A stretch of 64,000 bases of DNA from Pseudomonadota bacterium. Its GTDB lineage: Bacteria; Pseudomonadota; Gammaproteobacteria; Steroidobacterales; Steroidobacteraceae. The position numbers and the translations under genes were made by a program. A model generated the notes under the pieces. The model was not told the DNA's origin. It saw nothing but the letters and a program-made list of their open reading frames with translations, and searched no databases. The DNA lies in contig JAJYDK010000017.1 of NCBI GenBank assembly GCA_021777555.1, forward strand, positions 1-64,000, given 5' to 3'. Positions 7,826 to 14,883 of this stretch are shown here, in pieces; the stretch's first letter is position 1; the number at the start of each line of letters is the position of its first letter.

Positions 7826-7854
7826 TGTGCCCCAGGTCCCGCCGCACCTATAAT
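7826..7854 (+). promoter_or_regulatory. Promoter-like -10 element immediately upstream of coq7
   Basis: A perfect TATAAT lies at 7849-7854, with a weak -35 candidate TGTGCC at 7826-7831 (17-base spacer). Transcription from it would start around 7861-7862, essentially at the coq7 ATG, which implies a leaderless or near-leaderless mRNA. Confidence 0.55.
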
Positions 7855-7861
7855 ACGTTGC

Positions 7862-8509
7862 ATGGAGGCCTCCCGGGTTCTGGATCCTTGCATCGGCGTG
7901 CTCGATCGGGCGCTGCGGGCCCTTTTCGCCCCCGCCCGCGCCTCGCGCCCAGTGCCGGGACCCCCACCCGGAGCGCAAGCGCAGCAGCAGGAGCTCTCGG
8001 CCGGGGAGCGGCGCCGGGTCGCCGGTCTGATGCGGGTCAACCACGCCGGAGAGATCGCCGCCCAGGCCCTCTATCACGGCCAGGCGCTGGTGGCGCGCAC
8101 CGAGGCCACCCGCGGCATGCTGCTGAAGGCGGCGCAGGAGGAGACCGATCACCTGGCCTGGTGTGAGAAGCGCCTGGCCGAGCTCGATGCGCGGCCGAGT
8201 GTGTTCAATCCCCTGTGGTACGCCGGCTCATTCGCCATCGGCGCGCTGGCGGGCCTCGCGGGCGACCGGGTCAGCCTGGGCTTCGTGGTCGAGACTGAGC
8301 GTCAGGTCGAGGGTCATCTCGATTCCCATCTCGGTGCGCTGCCGGCCGGCGACCTTCGCAGCCGCGCCATCGTGTCGGCCATGCAGGCGGATGAGGTCGC
8401 GCACGGCGCGCACGCCAAGGCGGCGGGTGGCATGGATCTGCCCGCTCCGGTGCGCGAGCTGATGCGCCGCACCGCCCGCGTCATGACGACGACCGCTTAC
8501 TGGGTCTGA
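7862..8509 (+). CDS. coq7: 2-polyprenyl-3-methyl-6-methoxy-1,4-benzoquinone monooxygenase (Coq7)
   Basis: A 215-residue Coq7-family di-iron hydroxylase, the same length as Pseudomonas Coq7. It performs the C6 hydroxylation step of ubiquinone synthesis at the inner membrane. The two repeats of the di-iron four-helix bundle are visible. The first has [15 protein letters not shown] and EETDHLAWC; the second has [13 protein letters not shown] and [10 protein letters not shown], supplying the Glu and ExxH ligands. A hydrophobic [12 protein letters not shown] segment lies between. The start is ATG 7862. No ribosome binding site is present because a consensus -10 box sits just upstream, so translation may be leaderless. 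The gene is divergent from rplM. Confidence 0.95.
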   Translation: MEASRVLDPCIGVLDRALRALFAPARASRPVPGPPPGAQAQQQELSAGERRRVAGLMRVNHAGEIAAQALYHGQALVARTEATRGMLLKAAQEETDHLAWCEKRLAELDARPSVFNPLWYAGSFAIGALAGLAGDRVSLGFVVETERQVEGHLDSHLGALPAGDLRSRAIVSAMQADEVAHGAHAKAAGGMDLPAPVRELMRRTARVMTTTAYWV

Positions 8510-8621
8510 ATGTCTTCGGCTCTGGCGTTTTGCGCATCCCGTGCGGTACGCTTGTCCCGGGCGGGTTCAAATTAAGTCATATCCTCCTCGTCGAGGCCAC
8601 AGACAGCTCGGGGTGCCGTTA

Positions 8622-9365
8622 ATGGAAGAGAACGTCGTCAAGCCGCTCAGTGACATTCCGGCGATCAACCGATTCCTCAGCTACTGCCGCATTCGCACCG
8701 TGCCCTCCAAGACGGTGGTCATCCATGCAGGCGACCTTCCCGATGTCCTCTACTACATCATCAGCGGCTCGGTCGAGGTGATGATCGAGGACGAGGAAGG
8801 GAACGAGATGGTGCTCGCCTACCTCAACCGCGGGCAGTTCTTCGGGGAGATGGGCCTGTTTTTCCAGGATCAGGCGACGCGCAGCGCGTGGGTACGCACT
8901 CGCAATGCGTGCGAGCTGGCCGAGATGACCTACCCGCGCTTCCGGCAGATCGCCGCGGAAAGCCCCGGACTGGTATTCGAGCTCGCGACCCAGCTCGCAA
9001 CCCGTCTGGATCGCACCAACCGCAAGCTCGGCGATCTGGCGTTCGTCGACGTCACCGGCCGCGTCGCCCACGCCATCAATAACCTCTGCGAAGAGCCGGA
9101 TGCCATGACCCACCCGGAGGGCATGCAGATCAAGGTGAGTCGGCAGGAGCTGTCCCGGCTGGTCGGCTGCTCGCGCGAGATGGCCGGAAGGGTGCTGAAG
9201 GTACTGGAGGATCAGGGACTGCTGCGCGCCACCGGCAAGACCATCGTGGTGTTCAATGCGCGGCCCAAGATGAGAACCCGTCCCGTGGTGGTGCCGGTCA
9301 AACAGACCGCCCGACCGACTCCGGTCAGCTCGGCGCACGACGACGAGGAGGAGGACGAGGACTGA
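8622..9365 (+). CDS. crp: CRP/Vfr/Clp-family transcriptional regulator with acidic tail
   Basis: A 247-residue CRP-family regulator. The cyclic-nucleotide domain (residues about 10-130) has IISGSVEVMIEDEEG and the phosphate-binding cassette FGEMGLF...TRSAWVR, keeping the Arg-Ser contact seen in CRP and Vfr. The C-helix reads DVTGRVAHAINNL, where E. coli CRP has Thr127 in QTLL; here it appears to be Ala. The HTH (SRQELSRLVGCSREMAGRVLKVLE) is nearly identical to Vfr/Clp. About 35 residues follow the usual end and finish in SSAHDDEEEDED, an unusual acidic tail. The start is ATG 8622. A terminator follows. It probably controls global gene expression; whether cAMP, c-di-GMP or neither is the ligand is unknown. 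Confidence 0.93.
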   Translation: MEENVVKPLSDIPAINRFLSYCRIRTVPSKTVVIHAGDLPDVLYYIISGSVEVMIEDEEGNEMVLAYLNRGQFFGEMGLFFQDQATRSAWVRTRNACELAEMTYPRFRQIAAESPGLVFELATQLATRLDRTNRKLGDLAFVDVTGRVAHAINNLCEEPDAMTHPEGMQIKVSRQELSRLVGCSREMAGRVLKVLEDQGLLRATGKTIVVFNARPKMRTRPVVVPVKQTARPTPVSSAHDDEEEDED

Positions 9366-9396
9366 TTCCGCTCCCTCGGTCCGAGGGTGCCGCACA

Positions 9397-9427
9397 GAGG
9401 CCCGCCAGATGGCGGGCCTCGTTGTTT
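9397..9427 (+). terminator. Rho-independent terminator after crp-like gene
   Basis: GAGGCCCGCC (9397-9406), loop AGAT, GGCGGGCCTC (9411-9420), then GTTGTTT. It is a ten-pair perfect stem 31 bases after the crp stop. Confidence 0.9.
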
Positions 9428-9437
9428 CGGGGCCTCG

Positions 9438-9782
9438 TCAGCGCGAGCGCTGCTGGGCTTCCCATTGCATCGCGAGTGGCACCTTCCTGCGGGCAAGCTT
9501 GTCGATCTCGCGCGCGTCGCGAGCCTTGCGTCGGGGATCGCGCGATGTCGCGTAGTCCGCGATCAGCTTGCGCGCATCGGCGGTCCGCTTCTTCTTCACA
9601 GCGAGATGGTGGCCGACAACGCACCCGCCCACTGCGCCCAATATGGCGTGATGGTGCGCGTAGTGGCCGGCCACCGCGCCCACGGCGGCGCCCGTCAAGC
9701 AGCCTGCCTGCGAGGCGGGCGCGATGGTGAGCAGCGTGATGAGCGCCGGCACCGCCCACAGGGCGTTCGAGCGCTTAGGCAT
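9438..9782 (-). CDS. Small exported glycine-zipper protein
   Basis: A 114-residue protein with a signal peptide (basic start, hydrophobic residues 9-22, probable cleavage after ASQA). Residues about 27-62 hold a glycine-zipper-like hydrophobic stretch rich in GxxxG spacing and His (GAVAGHYAHHHAILGAVGG), followed by a strongly charged, mostly helical tail. Glycine-zipper proteins of this size are usually cell-envelope proteins of unknown role. The gene lies downstream of pmbA on the same strand, 31 bases after it. Confidence 0.7.
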   Translation of the reverse strand: MPKRSNALWAVPALITLLTIAPASQAGCLTGAAVGAVAGHYAHHHAILGAVGGCVVGHHLAVKKKRTADARKLIADYATSRDPRRKARDAREIDKLARRKVPLAMQWEAQQRSR

Positions 9783-9813
9783 GATTCATTCCTCTCGTTG
9801 GTTGGCAATACGA

Positions 9814-11181
9814 TCATTCGCCGGCGATAGTCATCTCTCCCACCAGCACCGAGCCGCAGCGGATCGAGCCCCGCGCATCCACGTCATCGCCGAGCGCCAC
9901 GACGTCGCGATAGATCGCGCGCAGGTTGCCCGCGACGGTCACCTCGTGAACCGGATAGGCGATGGCGCCGTCCTCGACCCAGAAGCCGCTGGCGCCGCGT
10001 GAGTAGTCCCCGGTCACTCCGTTCACCCCCTGTCCCATGAGCTCGGTGACCAGCAGCCCCGAGCCCATGTCCTTCAGGAGCCGCTCTTTCGAGCGCGACG
10101 CATCGGCATGACGACCCGACACACCGACCAGGAGGTTATGGATGCCCCCGGCATTACCGGTCGTCTTCAGCCCGAGGCGCCGGGCCGAGTAGCTGCCGAG
10201 CACGTACCCCTGGAGAACGCCCTCTCGCACCAGCTCCCGATCGTGGGTGGCCGCGCCCTCGGCATCGAACGGCGCGCTGGCCAGTCCCTTGGGGATATGG
10301 GGACGCTCGCTCATCTCCAGGAAGTCCGGAAATATCTGCTCCCCGGCCGCATCGAGCAGGAATGAGGCCTTGCGGTACTGGCTCGCACCGCGGATGGCTC
10401 CGATGAAGTGCTGAAACAGCCCACGCGCCATCTCGGGGGAGAAGACCGCCGGCGCGCGGCGGGTCGAAAGCTTGCGCGCCCCCAGTCGCGCCACGGCGCG
10501 CCGCGCGGCCGCGACGCCGACGGATTCCGGGGTCTCGAGCTCGCTCGGATCGCGCGCCGCGGTGAACCAGTAGTCGCGCTGCATCTGCCCGCCCTGCTGG
10601 GCGATGAGCGAACAGCTGACGGAATGACTGGTCCCGGAAAAGCCGGCCAGGAAGCCCAGCGAATTGCCGAACACCCCGGTGTGACGCTGGCTGCTCACCG
10701 AAGCGCCCTCGGAGTTGGTGATGCGCGCCTCGCCACTCATCCCGGCCCGCTCGCAGCGGCGCGCGAGGGTGATCGCCTCCTCCGCGGTAATCTCCCAGGG
10801 ATGATCGAGGTCCAGGTCCGGAATGTCCCGCGCGAGCGCTTCAGGATCGACCAGGCCGGCATAGGGATCCTCAGCCGTGTAGCGCGCGATGGCACACGCC
10901 TTCTCCACGGTGGCGCGGACCGCCTGCCGGGTGAGATCCGCCGTACTGGCCGCTCCCTTGCGCTGGCCGAAGTACACTGTCACCGAAAGGCCCCGGTCCC
11001 GCTGGTATTCGATGGTCTCGACTTCTCCGAGCCGGACCGTGACGCCCAGCCCCTTGGCCATGCTGGCATCGGCCTCGGCCTGTGATGCGCCCTGACGGCG
11101 GGCCTCCTGCAGAGCGAAGCCGACGACATCGTGAAGCTGCGGGGGGCTGTTCGGTTCTACCGACTGCTGCATGGGTTCCAT
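9814..11181 (-). CDS. pmbA: Metalloprotease-partner protein PmbA (TldE)
   Basis: A 455-residue member of the TldD/PmbA family. PmbA forms a heterodimeric protease with TldD, matures peptide antibiotics and degrades unfolded peptides such as CcdA. Family features are the N-terminal QAEADASMAKGLGVTVRLGEVETIEYQRDRG-type repeat region, the SFLLDAAGEQIFP segment and the C-terminal GLKTTGNAGGIHNLLV...ELMGQGVNGVTGDYSRGASGFWVEDG block, all typical of PmbA (broken here for length). The HExxxH zinc motif belongs to TldD and is absent, as expected. The gene is divergent from darP, the same arrangement as in E. coli. ATG 11181 or 11172 could start it. Confidence 0.95.
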   Translation of the reverse strand: MEPMQQSVEPNSPPQLHDVVGFALQEARRQGASQAEADASMAKGLGVTVRLGEVETIEYQRDRGLSVTVYFGQRKGAASTADLTRQAVRATVEKACAIARYTAEDPYAGLVDPEALARDIPDLDLDHPWEITAEEAITLARRCERAGMSGEARITNSEGASVSSQRHTGVFGNSLGFLAGFSGTSHSVSCSLIAQQGGQMQRDYWFTAARDPSELETPESVGVAAARRAVARLGARKLSTRRAPAVFSPEMARGLFQHFIGAIRGASQYRKASFLLDAAGEQIFPDFLEMSERPHIPKGLASAPFDAEGAATHDRELVREGVLQGYVLGSYSARRLGLKTTGNAGGIHNLLVGVSGRHADASRSKERLLKDMGSGLLVTELMGQGVNGVTGDYSRGASGFWVEDGAIAYPVHEVTVAGNLRAIYRDVVALGDDVDARGSIRCGSVLVGEMTIAGE

Positions 11182-11245
11182 TCGGCTCCGGCAAAATTGA
11201 AGACTACAATTTTTATTTTAACGCCTCCCGAGCGATCCACCCGTG

Positions 11246-11773
11246 ATGACTCCATCTTCCAGGGAACCCCCCTCCGACGACTCCGACCTCGAACCGCCCA
11301 GCAAGAGCGCGCGCAAGCGAACTGCGCACGCCGCCCAAGACCTGGGCGAGGCGCTGATCGGCCTGCGCCAGGCTGAGCTCGATGCGCTCGACCTGCCGGA
11401 GCCACTGCTCGATGCCATCCGCGAGGCGCGCCGCATTCGCAGCCGCGCTGCGGGCGCGCGCCAGCGGCAGTACATCGGCAAGCTGATGCGGGGAATCGAT
11501 CCCGAGCCCATCCGTCGCGCGCTGGCGACGCGTAGTGAGCAGGATGTCCAGGAAACCCAGCGTTTCAAGCGTGCCGAAGCCTGGCGACAGCGCCTGCTCG
11601 AGGAGGGTGAGGTCGCGCTCGAGGAGCTTTCGCGATTGAGGCCCGATCTCGACCGGCCCCATCTGGCCCGCCTGGTGAGCGCTGCCCGGCGGGCCACGCC
11701 CGGCGATTCAGGCCGGAGCCAGGGTCCCGCAGGTCGTGAGCTCTTTCGCGCTTTGCGCGCCCTGCTTGGGTAA
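11246..11773 (+). CDS. darP: Ribosome biogenesis factor DarP (YjgA)
   Basis: A 175-residue protein of the DarP/YjgA family, which associates with late 50S assembly intermediates. The basic, disordered N-terminus is followed by a helical bundle with LGEALIGLRQAELDALDLP, RRQYIGKLMR-like (ARQRQYIGKLMRGID) and HLARLVSAARR near the C-terminus. A GTG at 11243 directly precedes the ATG at 11246. It is divergent from pmbA and 9 bases ahead of purE. Confidence 0.93.
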   Translation: MTPSSREPPSDDSDLEPPSKSARKRTAHAAQDLGEALIGLRQAELDALDLPEPLLDAIREARRIRSRAAGARQRQYIGKLMRGIDPEPIRRALATRSEQDVQETQRFKRAEAWRQRLLEEGEVALEELSRLRPDLDRPHLARLVSAARRATPGDSGRSQGPAGRELFRALRALLG

Positions 11774-11782
11774 AATGCCCAG

Positions 11783-12358
11783 ATGAAAGAATCGTCTGGA
11801 ACGATCTTTAACGCGGCGCAGCCGCTCCCCCCCAGGGGTGAGGCTCAAGATGAGCCACGTAAACCGCTGGTCGGCATCATCATGGGCTCCTCCTCGGACT
11901 GGGAGACCCTGCGGGCAGCCGCCGACATGCTCGACAAGCTTGCCGTCCCGTATGAGGTCCAAGTCGTCTCGGCGCACCGCACGCCGGATCTGCTCTTCGA
12001 GTATGCCTCGCAGGCCTGCGAGCGTGGGCTTGAGGTCATCATCGCCGGAGCGGGCGGAGCGGCCCATCTGCCCGGCATGACCGCCGCGAAGACCAGCCTG
12101 CCGGTTCTCGGGGTACCGGTCCAGTCAAAGACCCTCGGGGGCCTCGATTCCCTGCTGTCCATCGTACAGATGCCCGCAGGCGTGCCTGTCGCCACCTTTG
12201 CCATCGGTGCCGCGGGAGCGACCAACGCGGCGCTGTGCGCCACCGCCATCCTCGCCAACAAATATCCCGCCTTCTCGGCGGCGCTCGCATCCTTCCGCCG
12301 CAACCAGACCGCCGGGGTCCTCGCCCACCCCGATCCCCGTACGGTGGAGCGCGCATGA
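11783..12358 (+). CDS. purE: N5-carboxyaminoimidazole ribonucleotide mutase (PurE)
   Basis: A 191-residue class I PurE, which converts N5-CAIR to CAIR in purine synthesis. The family motifs are [11 protein letters not shown] (residues about 30-40), [20 protein letters not shown] and the [22 protein letters not shown] active-site loop (quoted in part). The N-terminus carries about 25 residues more than most PurE proteins, with the start at ATG 11783. The stop overlaps the purK start (ATGA at 12355-12358), so the two are translationally coupled. Confidence 0.97.
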   Translation: MKESSGTIFNAAQPLPPRGEAQDEPRKPLVGIIMGSSSDWETLRAAADMLDKLAVPYEVQVVSAHRTPDLLFEYASQACERGLEVIIAGAGGAAHLPGMTAAKTSLPVLGVPVQSKTLGGLDSLLSIVQMPAGVPVATFAIGAAGATNAALCATAILANKYPAFSAALASFRRNQTAGVLAHPDPRTVERA

Positions 12359-13461
12359 CCGTCGGCGTCGTGGGCGGAGGCCAGCTCGGCCGCATGTTGG
12401 CTTTGGCCGGCTACCCGCTGGGAGTGGATTTCCTGTTTCTCGACCCCGCGCGCGAGGCGCCGGCGGGCCGGGTGGCGCCCGTGGTGCACGGGGCATTCAC
12501 CGATCCGCAGCTGCTCGAGTGGCTGGCGGGCGAGTGCGAGGTCATCACCTTCGATTGGGAGAACATCTCGGTCGAGGCGCTGCGCGAGCACGCCTCGGGC
12601 CACCAGGCCCGGATCTGCCCCCCGATCACCGCCCTGGCGGCTGCGCAGGACCGCGTCTCGGAGAAGCGACTGTTCGAGCGGCTCGGGATTCCGACCACGC
12701 GCTGGCGCGCGGTAGGATCCGTGTCTCAGCTCGAGCGGGCGCTCACCGAGGTGGGTCTGCCGGGTGTGCTCAAGACACGCCGCATGGGATACGACGGCAA
12801 GGGTCAGCTGCGGATCCGGACGCGCGAGGACGCGCACCGTGCCTTCGAGTCCCTGGGCGATGTGCCCCTCATCTACGAGGAGTGGGTGCCGTTTGACTGC
12901 GAGGTGTCCATCATCGGCGCACGCAGCGTACGCGCAGAGACCGTGGTCTATCCCCTGTGCGGCAACGTCCACGCTGACGGCATCCTGCGCTTGACCCGCG
13001 CTCCCTTCGGGCCGGCCTCGTGGCAGCGTGCTGCCGCTCGCCATCTGGCCCGCTGTCTGCAGCATTTCCGCTATGTCGGCGTGCTCGCCGTGGAGTTCTT
13101 CGTGCGCAACGGGCGCCTGATCGCCAATGAGATGGCCCCCCGCGTACACAACTCCGGTCATTGGACCATCGAGGGCAGCGCCACCAGTCAGTTCGAGAAC
13201 CACCTGCGCGCCATCCTCGGCCTGCCGCTCGGCTCGACGCGCTCGCTCGGGCACAGCGCCATGATCAATCTGATCGGCGAGGTGCCACCTCGCGAGCAGC
13301 TGCTCGCCGTCGAGGGGCTGCACCTGCACGATTACGCCAAGCAGCCCCGGACCGGGCGCAAGGTCGGCCACTGTACTCTGGTGGAGGACACGGCCGCGAA
13401 GCGCGACCGCCTGGCGCGTCGTCTGCTCAAGACGCTCGCCCCCAGGGTGCGTTTTTCATGA
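12355..13461 (+). CDS. purK: N5-carboxyaminoimidazole ribonucleotide synthase (PurK)
   Basis: A 368-residue ATP-grasp enzyme that makes N5-CAIR from AIR, bicarbonate and ATP, supplying PurE. It starts with [21 protein letters not shown] (dinucleotide-fold-like preATP-grasp domain). The ATP-grasp core has [13 protein letters not shown], the [13 protein letters not shown] segment and the [17 protein letters not shown] active-site block. The start is the ATG overlapping the purE stop. Confidence 0.97.
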   Translation: MTVGVVGGGQLGRMLALAGYPLGVDFLFLDPAREAPAGRVAPVVHGAFTDPQLLEWLAGECEVITFDWENISVEALREHASGHQARICPPITALAAAQDRVSEKRLFERLGIPTTRWRAVGSVSQLERALTEVGLPGVLKTRRMGYDGKGQLRIRTREDAHRAFESLGDVPLIYEEWVPFDCEVSIIGARSVRAETVVYPLCGNVHADGILRLTRAPFGPASWQRAAARHLARCLQHFRYVGVLAVEFFVRNGRLIANEMAPRVHNSGHWTIEGSATSQFENHLRAILGLPLGSTRSLGHSAMINLIGEVPPREQLLAVEGLHLHDYAKQPRTGRKVGHCTLVEDTAAKRDRLARRLLKTLAPRVRFS

Positions 13462-13485
13462 ACGCGGTAGCATAATCGGGCAGCC

Positions 13486-14805
13486 ATGTACATCGAGCCG
13501 TTCCAACTCAAGGATCTGCCGTTTCGCCTCAGCCCCGACCCGCAGTTCCTGTATCTGTCGAAACAGCACGCCCGCGCCAAGGCGTACATGGAGTCGACGA
13601 TCTGGTTCGCCGACGGCTTCGTGGTGATCACCGGAGAGATCGGCGCCGGCAAGACCACGCTGATCGAGTCATTCCTCAAGGAAATCCCTCCGGACGTGGT
13701 CGTCGCGCAGATCAACCAGACGCAGGTCTCCGCGATCGACTTCCTGCAGTCGGTGCTCTCGCAATTCGGGTTCTCGCCTTTCAAGATGAAGAAGGGCGAG
13801 CTGCTCGCGACCCTCAATAACTTCCTCATCGAGCAGTACGCCGCCGGCAGGCGCGTGCTGTTGATCGTCGATGAAGCGCAGAACCTCTCGATGCGGGTGC
13901 TGGAGGAGATCCGCCTGCTCTCGGGAGTCGAGACCACCCGGGAAAAGGTATTGCGCATCATTCTCGCCGGCCAGCCGGAGCTCAATGCCAAGCTCGATGC
14001 GCCGGAACTCGTGCAGCTCAACCAGCGCGTGCGGCTGCGCTTCCATCTCACGACGCTCTCACAGACGGAAACCGCCGAATACATCCGCCACCGGCTCGAG
14101 GTGGCGGGCGCCGGCGATCGGCAGCTGTTCGACGAGGATACCTTCGCCGAGATCTTCCGCTACTCCGGCGGCGTACCCCGCCTGATCAACACCCTGTGCG
14201 ACACGGCGATGATGGCCGCCTACACGGCCGATCGCGACCGGGTCACGGCCACGGACATCGCCAGCGCCGTGAGCGAGCTGCAGTGGACCGAGTTTTCGGC
14301 CCGTCCCTATCGCCAGAATACCTCCGGCGCCACGACTTCGGGCACCCCGCGCGGCGCGGCGCGGGCGGATGCCGCGCTCGCGCCCCTGGCGCGGCTGGTC
14401 GTCGTCGAGGGGGGACGGACGGTAGCGGAGATTCCGCTCGTGCCGGGCCGGGTCATCATCGGCCGCACCCCCGACAATGATCTGCAGCTCGACAGCCGCT
14501 TCATCAGCCGCCACCACTGCCAGCTCACCACCACGAGCCATTCCACCGTCATCGAGGACCTCAACAGCACCAACGGCCTGTACGTCAGGGCCACGCGGGT
14601 GCATCGCCGATATCTGCGCGACGGCGATGTGGTGTTGCTGGGCAAGCACGAGTTGATCTACGCCGATGAGCGGATGAACCGTTCACGCAATCCGAGCGAT
14701 ACGCTGCCCGCGATCCCGGCGCTCGGAGGGCATGACGAGGAAACCCTCGCCGGCGACGAATTGCCGTCCGATTTCGTCCTGGGTCCGACCCGCAATCCCT
14801 CCTGA
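13486..14805 (+). CDS. ExeA-type AAA ATPase fused to an FHA domain
   Basis: A 439-residue protein. Residues 1-270 form an ExeA/GspA-like ATPase: the PFRLSPDPQFLYLS start, Walker A GEIGAGKT (50-57), Walker B LLIVDEAQNL (D129/E130), LAGQPEL and GVPRLINTLCD. After a linker (about 280-310), a C-terminal FHA domain (about 315-410) shows the phosphothreonine-binding pattern IGRTPDNDLQLD, FISRHHC and LNSTNGLYV. ExeA-like ATPases help place secretion or surface-assembly complexes in peptidoglycan. The FHA domain would add recognition of a Thr-phosphorylated partner. No partner kinase or secretion gene lies nearby. The gene follows purK by 24 bases and may be cotranscribed with it. Confidence 0.9.
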   Translation: MYIEPFQLKDLPFRLSPDPQFLYLSKQHARAKAYMESTIWFADGFVVITGEIGAGKTTLIESFLKEIPPDVVVAQINQTQVSAIDFLQSVLSQFGFSPFKMKKGELLATLNNFLIEQYAAGRRVLLIVDEAQNLSMRVLEEIRLLSGVETTREKVLRIILAGQPELNAKLDAPELVQLNQRVRLRFHLTTLSQTETAEYIRHRLEVAGAGDRQLFDEDTFAEIFRYSGGVPRLINTLCDTAMMAAYTADRDRVTATDIASAVSELQWTEFSARPYRQNTSGATTSGTPRGAARADAALAPLARLVVVEGGRTVAEIPLVPGRVIIGRTPDNDLQLDSRFISRHHCQLTTTSHSTVIEDLNSTNGLYVRATRVHRRYLRDGDVVLLGKHELIYADERMNRSRNPSDTLPAIPALGGHDEETLAGDELPSDFVLGPTRNPS

Positions 14806-14883
14806 CCGGACGGCGCGCCCAGGCGCGCCGCGCCTCATCCGCCCCCCCCCTGGAGCGCGATCGCAGCGGGATGGCCCGGGGCG

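Noticed and set aside
14812-14835. GC-rich inverted repeat after the ExeA-FHA gene
   Set aside because: The repeat has no T-tract, and short GGCGCGCC-type palindromes are common in this GC-rich sequence, so I do not call a terminator.
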